The translations under genes were made by a program, and so were the position numbers. The notes beneath the pieces were generated by a model. The model was not told the origin of the DNA and ran no database searches. It was given only the letters and a program-made list of their open reading frames with translations. Below are positions 30,635 to 39,083 of a stretch of DNA of 55,764 nt, one piece after another. Position 1 is the first letter of the stretch, and each line of letters starts with the position of its first letter. The stretch spans positions 1 to 55,764 of the forward strand of contig JABFRT010000045.1 of assembly GCA_013141015.1 (NCBI GenBank), given 5' to 3'. The stretch is from Hyphomicrobium sp. Lineage in GTDB: Bacteria; Pseudomonadota; Alphaproteobacteria; Rhizobiales; Hyphomicrobiaceae.

Positions 30635-31698
30635 GCGTCGACCACAGCAACACGATCGTCACGAACATCTTCATGGCCGCGAGCCCGCCCACCCGCGCAG
30701 GGTTCGGCCTGCTCCACATCGTGGACCAGGACACGAACTCCCTCAACGGGTCGAGGCTCACCTCCTACTCGAGCGCCACCGAGGTCTCGGCGGCCAGGAC
30801 CGCCGGGTACATCTCGGCCACGACGGAAGCCTTCCTGCTGGCGGCCTTCTCTCAGTCTCCGCCGATGGCGAAGATCTACGTCGGGTACCGCGACGTCTCG
30901 CTCGCCGAGACCTGGTCGACCGCGCTCGCGGCGATCGAGGCGGTCAACGACAAGGACTGGTGGGGCATCACCTCCTACTCCAGGGTCGATGCCGACATCG
31001 TGTCTCTGGCTGGCCTGGCCGAGGCCAGGAAGAAGTTCTACTTCTTCCAGTCGGACGACGCCTCGATCCTCGACGCCGGCCTCCCGGCTGGCATCTCGGC
31101 GCTGGCTGCGAATGAGCGGACCGCCGGGTTCTACCACAGCGCTGACGCCCAGCCCGGCGAACTGGCGTGGGCCGCCAGCCGGCTGATCTTCAACCCCGAC
31201 ACCATCTCCGCGGCCTGGACGGGCCCGGTGGCTGGCGTGAACGCCATCTCGTCGGTCACCTCGTCCCAGCGAGACGGGGCCATCGCGAACAACGTCAACA
31301 TCCCGCTCCCGTTCAGTTCGGCCCCGTTCTACGTGAGCCCCGGAGTGAACATGAAGGGCCGCCCCATCGGGCAGATCCTCACCGGCGACTGGTTCGCGGC
31401 CAGGGTCGCCGAGGACACCGCGTACCTGAAGCTGAGCGCCGACATGCGGGGCCAGAAGATCCTCACCGACGTCACCGGCCAGACGGTGGTGCGGGGCGTC
31501 CTCGACAAGTGGCTCACCATCGGGAAGGACGCCAAGCACTGGCCCGAGGGCCAGTACCGGTCGGTCCCGCTCCCGATCACGGACGCCGACGTCCTCGCCG
31601 AGCGTCTCCGGTTCAACGTCGAGGCGCAGGTGGCTGGTTCCGCCAGGAACTTCGAGTTCAACATCTTCCTGCAGACCACCCCGCTCGCGGCGGCATGA
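30631..31698 (+). CDS. Tail sheath protein (DUF3383)
   Basis: A 355-residue contractile sheath subunit. Typical DUF3383 features are the central DWWGITSYSRVDADI, KKFYFFQSDD and ADAQPGELAWAASRL segments, and the C-terminal handshake part with GKDAKHWPEGQYRSVPLPI and FEFNIFLQT. Presence of a sheath makes this a myovirus. ATG overlaps the upstream stop (ATGA). Arg AGG codons are frequent, matching the tRNA-Arg(CCU). Confidence 0.92.
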   Translation: MSVDHSNTIVTNIFMAASPPTRAGFGLLHIVDQDTNSLNGSRLTSYSSATEVSAARTAGYISATTEAFLLAAFSQSPPMAKIYVGYRDVSLAETWSTALAAIEAVNDKDWWGITSYSRVDADIVSLAGLAEARKKFYFFQSDDASILDAGLPAGISALAANERTAGFYHSADAQPGELAWAASRLIFNPDTISAAWTGPVAGVNAISSVTSSQRDGAIANNVNIPLPFSSAPFYVSPGVNMKGRPIGQILTGDWFAARVAEDTAYLKLSADMRGQKILTDVTGQTVVRGVLDKWLTIGKDAKHWPEGQYRSVPLPITDADVLAERLRFNVEAQVAGSARNFEFNIFLQTTPLAAA

Positions 31699-31706
31699 GG
31701 TAAGCG

Positions 31707-32135
31707 ATGGCCTACGATCTGAAGTCCGTGATCTGCACCGTGAACGGCGTCCCTGTCGACGGGTGGTCGGAGGACGACGCGATCACGTTCGAGAACGACT
31801 CCGACATCTGGACGGTCACCAAGACCGCCGACGGGAAGGCGCTGTACTCGAAGAACAACGACAACGCCTTGATGTGCACCCTGCACTTGAGCCAGACCAC
31901 CAGGGCGTACGCCTTCCTGGCCGGCTTCATCCAGACCCAGGCGGCCCTGCCAGGCTTCCTGCTCGTCCCGGCACTCGTGGCGATCGTCGACCCGTCGAAC
32001 GGCGACTCGACCATCGGAACCGCCGTCTTCATGAACTGGCCCGAGCCGTCGAAGGCCAAGACCGTCGGAACGGTCGAGATCAAGATGCACCTGAAGGACC
32101 CCACCCGGACCTTCGGCGTCGCCAACCTGCTCTGA
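31707..32135 (+). CDS. Tail tube protein (DUF3277)
   Basis: A 142-residue inner tube subunit. MAYDLKSVICTVNGVPVDGW and DDAITFENDSDIWTVTKTADG are typical of DUF3277 tube proteins, and the end GTVEIKMHLKDPTRTFGVAN fits too. It polymerises inside the sheath. Located directly after the sheath gene, as expected. Confidence 0.9.
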   Translation: MAYDLKSVICTVNGVPVDGWSEDDAITFENDSDIWTVTKTADGKALYSKNNDNALMCTLHLSQTTRAYAFLAGFIQTQAALPGFLLVPALVAIVDPSNGDSTIGTAVFMNWPEPSKAKTVGTVEIKMHLKDPTRTFGVANLL

Positions 32136-32148
32136 CATGAGGTAGTAG

Positions 32149-32658
32149 ATGATCCCCACCGCAGCGAACACCGGCATCCACGAGTTCGTCCTCCAGGACG
32201 CGCTCAAGCAGGACCACAGGTACCTGGTCGTCGAGCACAACGCCGGCGACGGCATGGACATCATGTTCGCCCTGATGGGCGCTGGGGCCCCGGCGATCCT
32301 CGGCCTCGTCGGTGCGGTGATGCGGACCGAGTCCGCTGTCTCCGAGATCGGGAAGGCGCTCGAGCCGGATGGGGACGAATCCAGGTCCGTCGTGGACCAG
32401 ATCCGCGCGCTGGTGGCCGACGTCGACATCGCGGCGCTTGGCGCGGATGTTCAGCGTGTCCTGACGAAGTCCGACGCCACGGCCCTCGTGCGCCGGATCC
32501 TGAAGAACACCCATCGCGACGGGAAGCCACTGTCGGACGACTTCGTCTTCGGTGGCGCCTACAAGGCGAACTACTTCGAGGCGCTGGTCGCCACCTGGCG
32601 GGTGATCAGCATCAACCGTTTTTTCCCTCTGCTGCCTACGTTGGGCAGCTCTGGCTGA
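32149..32658 (+). CDS. Tail assembly chaperone, zero-frame product
   Basis: A 169-residue protein between tube and tape measure, the standard place for tail assembly chaperones. It is helical with DIMFALMGAGAPAILGLVGAV and ends soon after a slippery TTTTTTC at 32619-32625. The TGA at 32656-32658 ends the normal product. A fraction of ribosomes should shift -1 to give a longer form (see 32149-32900). The chaperones coat the tape measure during tail assembly. Confidence 0.82.
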   Translation: MIPTAANTGIHEFVLQDALKQDHRYLVVEHNAGDGMDIMFALMGAGAPAILGLVGAVMRTESAVSEIGKALEPDGDESRSVVDQIRALVADVDIAALGADVQRVLTKSDATALVRRILKNTHRDGKPLSDDFVFGGAYKANYFEALVATWRVISINRFFPLLPTLGSSG

Positions 32659-32900
32659 AGTCCAGCGGGCCCGACTCGACAGTCGGGGACCCGCTGGCGA
32701 GGAAGTTCAGGAGGGCTGCGGAGGCTTCGGGGATGGACACGATGATCCACAGGGTCGCGACCTCCGAGTCTTACAGGACGTCTCCGACGCTGGTTAGGAC
32801 GTCCTGGGCGTTCCGAGATTACATCGACGCCCACAGGGTCCTGGACATCATCGACGCAGAGCGCGAGAGGCAGAACGCCGCGCAGCAGAGGAGCGGCTGA
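32149..32900 (+). CDS. Tail assembly chaperone, -1 frameshift fusion product
   Basis: After slippage on T TTT TTC the new frame starts CCC at 32625 and runs 91 codons (PSAAYVGQLWLKSSGPDSTV, later FRDYIDAHRVLDIIDAERER) to a TGA at 32898-32900 that overlaps the tape measure ATG. Total about 250 residues. The open extension, ending exactly at the next start, makes the shift very likely real and not an error. Equivalent to gpG-T type fusions. Confidence 0.85.
32619..32649 (+). promoter_or_regulatory. Programmed -1 ribosomal frameshift site
   Basis: TTTTTTC (32619-32625) lies in the zero frame as T TTT TTC, a classical X XXY YYZ heptamer. A 5-base spacer (CCTCT) separates it from a hairpin with stem GCTGCC (32631-32636)/GGCAGC (32644-32649) and loop TACGTTG. 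All parts of a textbook stimulatory -1 signal are present. Confidence 0.88.
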
Positions 32901-34525
32901 TGGGCGTGAACGTACTCCGCGAGATCCTCGTCAGCCTGGGCTTCAGCGTCAACCCCCAGACGAAGGCCCAGATCCGCCTCTACGAGCGCGCGATCGACCG
33001 CGTGGGGCGGGACATGGTTCGCGCTGGCCACATGGGCGCGTCGGCCTTCGACGCCATGCTGGTCAGCGTCGGGTCTGTCGCGGCGTCGCTCGGATGGGCC
33101 ACCGTCGCCACGGCCAAGCACGCCGACGCCGTGATGCTGGCGGCCAACGGCCTCTACCTCACCAGGAAGGAGTACCAGGAGTACCTGTACATGGTCCAGC
33201 GGCACGGGGGCAACGAGCGCCTCCTGGCCGACTCGTTCCTCCAGGTGAACGAGGCCACCTCCCGCGCCCTGCTCGGGCAGAAGGAGATGGTGGACATGTT
33301 CGCCTCGGTCGGCGTCTCGGTCGACCAGCTCAAGGGGAAGCGCCCCGGCGAGCTGTTCGAGTTCATGTCGGACGCCATCGCGAATACGACGGACCGGTCG
33401 AAGGCCATGGGCGCGATGTCCAGGCTCCTGGGCGAAGAGTCCGCGCGGGTGCTGGGGCCTGCGATGCTGCAGGGGTCCAAGGGGGTCAGGGCCCTCCGGG
33501 AGGAGGCGAACGAACTCGGGCTGGTCATGACCGACGAGGCGCTCGCCGCCGGCGTCAAGCTCGCGAAGAACTGGCGCCAGCTCAAGGCCTACGCGAGCGG
33601 ACTCCGGTACTCGATCGGCGTCAGGCTCACCGACGACCTACTCGGCGCGGCCGAAGCCACCACCTTGTGGCTCAAGTCCATCCGCGCCGTGGCCGTCGCC
33701 CGCTTCGACAGCTTCATGGTCTTCATGCGCGACGTGTACCAGTTCGCTCGCGCGGCGTCGATCGCGATGGGCGGGTGGGCGCCCCTCATCATCGACATCC
33801 TGTCGGGGCTCACTGCCCTGTACATCGCGGGGAACTTCAAGAAGATCCTCGAGGTCTCGAAGGGCATCAAGGTGGCGTGGACGGCCTTCTACTGGATGGT
33901 GACGGCGGTCGGCGCCGCTCTCGGACTGACCTTCGGCACCGTGCTGCTTCTCGTTGGGTCGCTGATTCTCTCGTTCGGCGCCCTGCTGCTCACGATCGAC
34001 GAGTTCTACGTCTACGCGACCGGCGGCGCGTCCGTGTTCGGCACCCACCTGGATGCGCTCATCAAGCGAGTGCCCGTCCTGGGCGCGCTGTTCAGGATGC
34101 TGAAGGCGGTCGGGAAGGACGTGTGGGCCGCATTCACCTACGGGTTCGACGTCTTCATGGAAGGCCTGAAGGGGTTCGCCCCCCTCTTGTGGGTGATCGA
34201 CGACGCGCTGTCGCCGATCTTCAAGAAGTTCGAGAAGATCTACGGGTGGTGGATCGACATGAACAACCAGGCTGCGGCCAGGATCGACGCCAGGACAGCC
34301 AGGATCTTCACGTCAGCAGCCGTGTCCGAGAACAACGCCGCGGCTACTGGCCGGTCACTACGCGGAAGTGTGGCGGGTGTTGTGGGCCGGCCGGGAGACA
34401 CCGCCTCCGGTAGCGCGACCGTCAACCAGACCAACAACTTCACGAACTCCGGCGCGTCCGAGCCGCGGGTACTGCTCGAGTCGGCGATCCGTGGTACGAA
34501 GTCTGTCGTGGGAGGTGTCCGGTGA
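32900..34525 (+). CDS. Tape measure protein
   Basis: A 541-residue protein that sets tail length. The N-terminal half is helical (LREILVSLGFSVNPQTKAQI; EYQEYLYMVQRHGGNERLLAD). Residues about 290-390 hold several hydrophobic segments (TVLLLVGSLILSFGALLLTI), typical of tape measures that insert into the membrane. The C-terminus is Asn/Thr-rich (ATVNQTNNFTNSG). At about 0.15 nm per residue the tail would be near 80 nm. ATG overlaps the chaperone fusion stop. Confidence 0.9.
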   Translation: MGVNVLREILVSLGFSVNPQTKAQIRLYERAIDRVGRDMVRAGHMGASAFDAMLVSVGSVAASLGWATVATAKHADAVMLAANGLYLTRKEYQEYLYMVQRHGGNERLLADSFLQVNEATSRALLGQKEMVDMFASVGVSVDQLKGKRPGELFEFMSDAIANTTDRSKAMGAMSRLLGEESARVLGPAMLQGSKGVRALREEANELGLVMTDEALAAGVKLAKNWRQLKAYASGLRYSIGVRLTDDLLGAAEATTLWLKSIRAVAVARFDSFMVFMRDVYQFARAASIAMGGWAPLIIDILSGLTALYIAGNFKKILEVSKGIKVAWTAFYWMVTAVGAALGLTFGTVLLLVGSLILSFGALLLTIDEFYVYATGGASVFGTHLDALIKRVPVLGALFRMLKAVGKDVWAAFTYGFDVFMEGLKGFAPLLWVIDDALSPIFKKFEKIYGWWIDMNNQAAARIDARTARIFTSAAVSENNAAATGRSLRGSVAGVVGRPGDTASGSATVNQTNNFTNSGASEPRVLLESAIRGTKSVVGGVR

Positions 34526-35070
34526 TCACGATCACGGTCAAGGACACGCGGGAGTCGCTCTCCATCGCCCACATCAGGGTCGACTACTCCCCGGAGATCT
34601 CCGTCACCGAGCACCCGGTGGAGTTCGGGGTGTCGGCGAGCGACCACGCCGTGGTCAGGCCTCTACGCCTGACGGTCGTCGGGTTCGTCTCCGACGCGAT
34701 CCAGGACGGTAACGGGGCCCTCCCATTCCCGTTCGCTGTGGAGCGCGCGGTGGCCTTCCTCTCCGGCGCCGCAGGCAAGCTCCTCGAACTGTCTGTGCCC
34801 GGCGACGCGACCTACCTCAGCATGATGCTCGAGGCCTACCCCCACTCGAAGGAGATCGTCGGAGGCCGCCAGTTCGAGCTTCGGTTCCGCGAGGTACGGG
34901 TCGTCACCGGTTCGGTGGTGATGATCCCGAGCCGGATCCCGGCTCCGCCGGCGCAGACCGGGTCACCCCTGGAGACCGACCTTGGCACGCAGACGGCGGC
35001 GCCAGTCGAGACCTCGATCATCTTCGACATCACGTCGTTCCTGGCCCCGACGGTGTACGTTGCCCCTTAA
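34522..35070 (+). CDS. Dit-like distal tail/baseplate hub-ring protein
   Basis: A 182-residue beta-rich protein: ITVKDTRESLSIAHIRVDYS, then EISVTEHPVEFGVSASDHAV (the usual DH.V opening), FRFREVR-like strand FELRFREVRVV and a Pro/Thr-rich tail. It follows the tape measure, as do Dit-like proteins in related contractile phages. ATG overlaps the stop (ATGA). Confidence 0.65.
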   Translation: MITITVKDTRESLSIAHIRVDYSPEISVTEHPVEFGVSASDHAVVRPLRLTVVGFVSDAIQDGNGALPFPFAVERAVAFLSGAAGKLLELSVPGDATYLSMMLEAYPHSKEIVGGRQFELRFREVRVVTGSVVMIPSRIPAPPAQTGSPLETDLGTQTAAPVETSIIFDITSFLAPTVYVAP

Positions 35071-35395
35071 GATCCCGATCGTAACTGAGCTTCCGGCCCA
35101 GAAGTTCCAGATCGTTCTGGATGGGGTCCAGTACACCCTCCGCCTGACCTGGAAGGACAGGACTGCGTCCTGGTACCTGGACGTCTACGGGCCCCAGGGC
35201 GAATCGATCGCACTCGGCCGCAGGCTGTCTGCCGGGTACGCTCCGCTCGCGGGGGCGGTCACGAACGGCCCACCGGGGCTGCTCGCCGTCACTGGCACCG
35301 AGCCGGCGTCCAGGCACGAGACGCAGCTGTTCTACTTCCAGGTGGACGAGTTGCCCGCTGCTGCGCTGAGCGGACTCGTGGTGGAGCTCGATTGA
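35060..35395 (+). CDS. Baseplate plug protein (Pam3 gp18-like)
   Basis: A 111-residue beta protein beginning (M)PLKIPIVTELPAQKFQIVLD. The series VQYTLRLTWKDRTASWYLDVY followed by GRRLSAGYAPL is the pattern of small baseplate plug proteins seen in short myovirus baseplates. TTG 35060 overlaps the previous gene by 11 bases. Confidence 0.6.
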   Translation: MPLKIPIVTELPAQKFQIVLDGVQYTLRLTWKDRTASWYLDVYGPQGESIALGRRLSAGYAPLAGAVTNGPPGLLAVTGTEPASRHETQLFYFQVDELPAAALSGLVVELD

Positions 35396-36234
35396 GCATC
35401 TCACAGCTGTTCGGGAGGTCGGTGTCTGTGGAGTTCGGGGTCGAAGGCGCCCCTGGCCGCAGGCTGTCAGGCCTTCGTGTCGGCTTCAACGCCAAGTACA
35501 GGTCGGACAAGACCCCGAACAAGTGCACGATCAAGATCTACAACCTGGCGCCCACCAGCCTGGCCATGCTCTTCGTGCCACGAGCCGTCATCAGGGTGTT
35601 CGCTGGTTACGGTGTTGGAGGTGAGAAGCTCGCTTTCGAGGGAACCCCAACGGACGGGGGGTTGACGCTCGAGGCGGATGGCAACGGGGATCGGATCTTG
35701 AGCATCGACGCGGAGGACGGCGGCCGCGCGTTCCGGGAGGCCGTGATCAACGCCTCGTTCGCCACCCCCACCACGATCGGCCAGCTGATCGGACTGGTTC
35801 TGGCCAGCACCCAGTGGTCACGGGGGTTCATCGACCCATCGATCGAGGCCATCACCCTCCCGCACGGGTGCACGCTGGTGGGGCGCGCGGCCGACATCAT
35901 GGACCGGATCGCAGCCATGTCCCTCCCGTTCGGAGCCGACTGGCACGTGCGAGATGGGACCCTGTACGTGGTCCCGAAGGGCACCTCGACACCGGAGGTC
36001 GCTCCGCTCTTCTCGTCCTACACTGGGAACCTGATTGGGATCCCGACCCCGACGAAGGACGGGTGCAAGTTCAAGGGCCTGATGGATGCGACCCTCCGCC
36101 CCGGCCGCGCGGTCTACGTCAAGTCCGCCGCACTCGAGGGGGCGTACATCGCGAAGGACGTCACGCTGAACGGGGATGCGTGGGGCAACGAGTTCGAGGT
36201 AGAAGTAGAAGCCCGCCTGATTGGGGTGCCGTGA
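35392..36234 (+). CDS. Baseplate hub protein
   Basis: A 280-residue protein. VGFNAKYRSDKTPNKCTIKIYNL (about residues 25-45) is the usual opening of gp27-type hub proteins, followed by VIRVFAGYG, and a second half with LFSSYTGNLIGIPTPTKDGCKF and LRPGRAVYVKSAAL. The hub forms the trimeric centre under the tube and binds the spike. TTG start in a TTGA overlap. Confidence 0.72.
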   Translation: MSISQLFGRSVSVEFGVEGAPGRRLSGLRVGFNAKYRSDKTPNKCTIKIYNLAPTSLAMLFVPRAVIRVFAGYGVGGEKLAFEGTPTDGGLTLEADGNGDRILSIDAEDGGRAFREAVINASFATPTTIGQLIGLVLASTQWSRGFIDPSIEAITLPHGCTLVGRAADIMDRIAAMSLPFGADWHVRDGTLYVVPKGTSTPEVAPLFSSYTGNLIGIPTPTKDGCKFKGLMDATLRPGRAVYVKSAALEGAYIAKDVTLNGDAWGNEFEVEVEARLIGVP

Positions 36235-36878
36235 TGTCCGCGACTCCATCGCTCGCCGAGGTCGTGTCCGACGCGATCGCCGCAGCCAGGGGCGGCGTCA
36301 ACGTCTCGATGCCTGCGACGGTGCTCACGTACGATCCAGCTCGCCAGGTCGCGTCCGTCAAGCCGTCGATCTCGATGCGGTACCTCGACGCGTCTGGGGT
36401 TCTGTCCCCGATGTCGATCGGGGTGGTGTCGAACCTCCCCGTCCTCTTCCCGTCGGGTGGCGGGTTCAGTCTCACCTGGGACCTGGTCCCCGGTGACCAG
36501 GTCCTGCTGGTCGTCTGCGACAGGTCGCTGGACGAGTGGAAGCTCACCGGCGCCCAGGAGAACGTGCCAGTCGACATCCGCAGGTTCGACTTCACGGATT
36601 CGGTTGTGGTCCCGAGCATCAGGCCCATCACGCAGCCCCTGGCGCCAGACGCGTGGGCCACCGGCGCTGCGGTCCTCAAGAGCAGCGACGTCCGGCTGGG
36701 CTCGAGCCTCGCCGCCGACTTCGTCGCCCTGTCGTCGAAGGTCGATGCCGCGCTGGCCGCGATCGTGAACGCGTTCAACGCCCACACCCACATGCTGGGG
36801 AATACGCCGACGCTGGTACCGTCCAGCCTGCTCCCTCCCGCCGCGCCCACCGGGGCTACCTCGGTTAAGGCGATCTGA
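36234..36878 (+). CDS. Baseplate spike protein (gp138/gpV-like)
   Basis: A 214-residue protein. The N-terminal OB-like region has VLTYDPARQVASVKPSIS and LPVLFPSGGGFSLTWDLVPGD, the signature of gp138-type membrane-puncturing spikes. The C-terminal part contains FNAHTHMLGN, whose two histidines could ligate a metal at the tip. It pierces the host envelope during injection. Confidence 0.8.
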   Translation: MSATPSLAEVVSDAIAAARGGVNVSMPATVLTYDPARQVASVKPSISMRYLDASGVLSPMSIGVVSNLPVLFPSGGGFSLTWDLVPGDQVLLVVCDRSLDEWKLTGAQENVPVDIRRFDFTDSVVVPSIRPITQPLAPDAWATGAAVLKSSDVRLGSSLAADFVALSSKVDAALAAIVNAFNAHTHMLGNTPTLVPSSLLPPAAPTGATSVKAI

Positions 36879-37306
36879 TGCAGATCGACGCCTACATCGA
36901 CCCGCTCACCGGCGACCTCCCCATCAGGGGCAGGCTCACCAGCGGCAGCGAGCTGATCAAGCAGCGGATCACCGTCCGACTCCGGCGCGGGACCGGTGAG
37001 TACCTGCTGGACCCGAACAACGTCGGCCTGCCCCTCATCGAGTGGATGGACACGAAGCCTCCCCCGCTCGCCCAGATCATGTCCAGGCTCCAGGCCGAGA
37101 TGAGGTCCGTCCCCGGCGTGGTCGCGACTGGCGGGTGGACCGCGTCTCACGACCCGCTGACTGGGCGGGTGACCTGCAACGGAGACGTCCAGTTCGATGA
37201 CGGGACCGTCACGTCAGTGGTCGCCCTCGGAACCCCGGGCGGTAACATCAACTCGATGCCGTTCGGCGTCTTCTTCAGCCAGCAGCGCATTCATGGGGGC
37301 AGGTGA
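36878..37306 (+). CDS. Baseplate wedge protein (gp25/Mu gp46-like)
   Basis: A 142-residue sheath initiator of the gp25 or Mu gp46 type. It has TSGSELIKQRITVRLRRGTG and DPNNVGLPLIEWMDTKPPPL, then a C-terminal beta part. The family nucleates sheath assembly at the baseplate. Followed directly by the J-like wedge gene. Confidence 0.8.
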   Translation: MQIDAYIDPLTGDLPIRGRLTSGSELIKQRITVRLRRGTGEYLLDPNNVGLPLIEWMDTKPPPLAQIMSRLQAEMRSVPGVVATGGWTASHDPLTGRVTCNGDVQFDDGTVTSVVALGTPGGNINSMPFGVFFSQQRIHGGR

Positions 37307-38472
37307 TGGCTTTCGAGATCGGGCTCTCCGACGCAGGCTTCGTCGCCCCAAGGTCCGCTGACTACCTCGACTCGATCCGGGCAGACCTGGCGGCTGCGCT
37401 CGGTGTCGAGATCGAGTGGGACAGCGACCTGTTCGCGGCCAACGTCACCATGATCATGGCCCAGAAGCTCGGGGAGCTGTCCGAACTCGTGCAGGCCATC
37501 TACGACTCCTGGGTCGTGGCGAACGCCCAGGGCGTGAACCTGTCCAACCTCTGCGCCCTGAACGGTCTGCAGCGCAAGCTGGCCACCAAGGGCCGGGTGA
37601 CCTGCACGATCACTGGGACTGCCGGGACCATCATCGCCGCAGGGAAGCAGGCCCTGTCGACGGTGGACGGGGTGAACACCCTGTGGGACCTGATGGACGA
37701 CACCACCATCCCGGTGGGCGGCTCGGTCGACGCCATGTTCGAGGCCTCCGTGTCCGGCCGATACCTGGCGCCTCCAGGGGCTGTCTCGTCGATCGCCACG
37801 CCGGTCGTGGGTTGGGCCTCGGTGACGAACGCCTCCGACGCTACGCCGGGCGTGAACGATGAGTCGGACGACGCCCTCCGGATCAGGAGGCAGCTTGCCT
37901 TCCAGATCGGGGCCGGCGTCTCCTACCTCGCGATCCGGAGCAAGCTGCTCGCGCTGCCGTTCATCGAGGCAGCAGCCGTGATCGACAACCCCGACAACGA
38001 GGGGGCCGTGGTGGAGGGCATGGCCATGCAGGCCCACTCGGCCCTCGCGATCATTCTGCCGTCCTCGCTGGTGACGGAAGAGATCGAGCAGGTGTTCGCG
38101 ATCCTGAACACGAACACGCCACCTGGTACGCGGTGGTCCGGCTCGGACGTCACCGGAACCGTCGAGGGCCCAGACGGTGTGCCTCACGCGATCTCCTTCG
38201 ATTACGCCACGGAGATCTCGGCCGACATCGTTGCGACCATCACCGTCGGCAGCGGGTACAACCTGGCTGACGCCGGCCCGGAGCTGAAGAGGCTGGTGGA
38301 GGCCTACATCGGAACCCTCCAGATCGGGACGCCCCTGTACGGGCTGCAGGTGACGGCGCTCGCGGCCAAGGTGCCTGGCGTGATCGGGTTCTCCGTGACG
38401 ATCAACGGGCTCGGAAACCTGGTGCCCACCGCGGTGCAGCGCGTCATCGTCGGGACCTGGACGGTAGCATGA
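37306..38472 (+). CDS. Baseplate J-like wedge protein (Mu gp47-like)
   Basis: A 388-residue protein: LDSIRADLAAALGVEIEWDSD and ELVQAIYDSWVVANAQGVNL at the N-terminus, then NESDDALRIRRQLAFQ-type sequence (about residue 185) and a C-terminal beta domain. This is the gpJ/gp6 wedge family forming the iris of the baseplate. I chose ATG 37306 over GTG 37303. Confidence 0.88.
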   Translation: MAFEIGLSDAGFVAPRSADYLDSIRADLAAALGVEIEWDSDLFAANVTMIMAQKLGELSELVQAIYDSWVVANAQGVNLSNLCALNGLQRKLATKGRVTCTITGTAGTIIAAGKQALSTVDGVNTLWDLMDDTTIPVGGSVDAMFEASVSGRYLAPPGAVSSIATPVVGWASVTNASDATPGVNDESDDALRIRRQLAFQIGAGVSYLAIRSKLLALPFIEAAAVIDNPDNEGAVVEGMAMQAHSALAIILPSSLVTEEIEQVFAILNTNTPPGTRWSGSDVTGTVEGPDGVPHAISFDYATEISADIVATITVGSGYNLADAGPELKRLVEAYIGTLQIGTPLYGLQVTALAAKVPGVIGFSVTINGLGNLVPTAVQRVIVGTWTVA

Positions 38473-39083
38473 GCCAGGAACAGACGCCGTTCAACCCCAA
38501 CCACGTCCAGGAGTCCATCGACTACCTGCTGTGGCAGTGGAAGGGCAAGCCGAACATCGAGGCGCTGATGTCCGCGCTCGGGCTCGGCGCCCAGCTGCTG
38601 GAGAACACCGCCTTCGCGGTCCTGGTCGGCTCCCAGCTTCCGGCCGCGCAGGGCCGCACGCTCGCGATGCTCGGCGACATCATCGGCGAGTTCCAGGGCG
38701 GCCTGTCGCATGAGCAGTTCAGGCTGTTCATCGAACTCCGCGGGATCGTGAACTCCAGCTACCCCAGTGAGCACACCACCTGGAGCATCATCTCCCGCGC
38801 GGTCGAACCGGGCGCCGTCACCATCCAGCGGGTGTCCGACGGGGCCTACTTCGTGGTCGAGTCGATCGACTGGTTGCCCGGGGACGTCGCGGCCCACACA
38901 GCTCGCCTGGTGCGCGACTTCCGCGCCATCGGGTACTGGTGCGCCGTGGTGGAGATCAGGTCGGAGAACCAGTTGATGGTCGGGTCTATGGCGTCTCCGG
39001 GGCCCAGCATGATAGGCTCGATCGGAGCCCCATCCAGCGATCTGGTTGGCCGCCTGATCTACGACGGGAGGAAGCGTGCCTGA
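38469..39083 (+). CDS. Baseplate wedge/tail protein (Mu gp48 position)
   Basis: A 204-residue protein following the J-like gene, the place of Mu gp48 or P2 gpI. It starts MSQEQTPFNPNHVQESIDYL, has GRTLAMLGDIIGEFQGGLSHEQFRLFIELR-type helical sequence, and ends in a Ser/Gly-rich tail. It likely links the wedge to tail fibres. Confidence 0.68.
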   Translation: MSQEQTPFNPNHVQESIDYLLWQWKGKPNIEALMSALGLGAQLLENTAFAVLVGSQLPAAQGRTLAMLGDIIGEFQGGLSHEQFRLFIELRGIVNSSYPSEHTTWSIISRAVEPGAVTIQRVSDGAYFVVESIDWLPGDVAAHTARLVRDFRAIGYWCAVVEIRSENQLMVGSMASPGPSMIGSIGAPSSDLVGRLIYDGRKRA

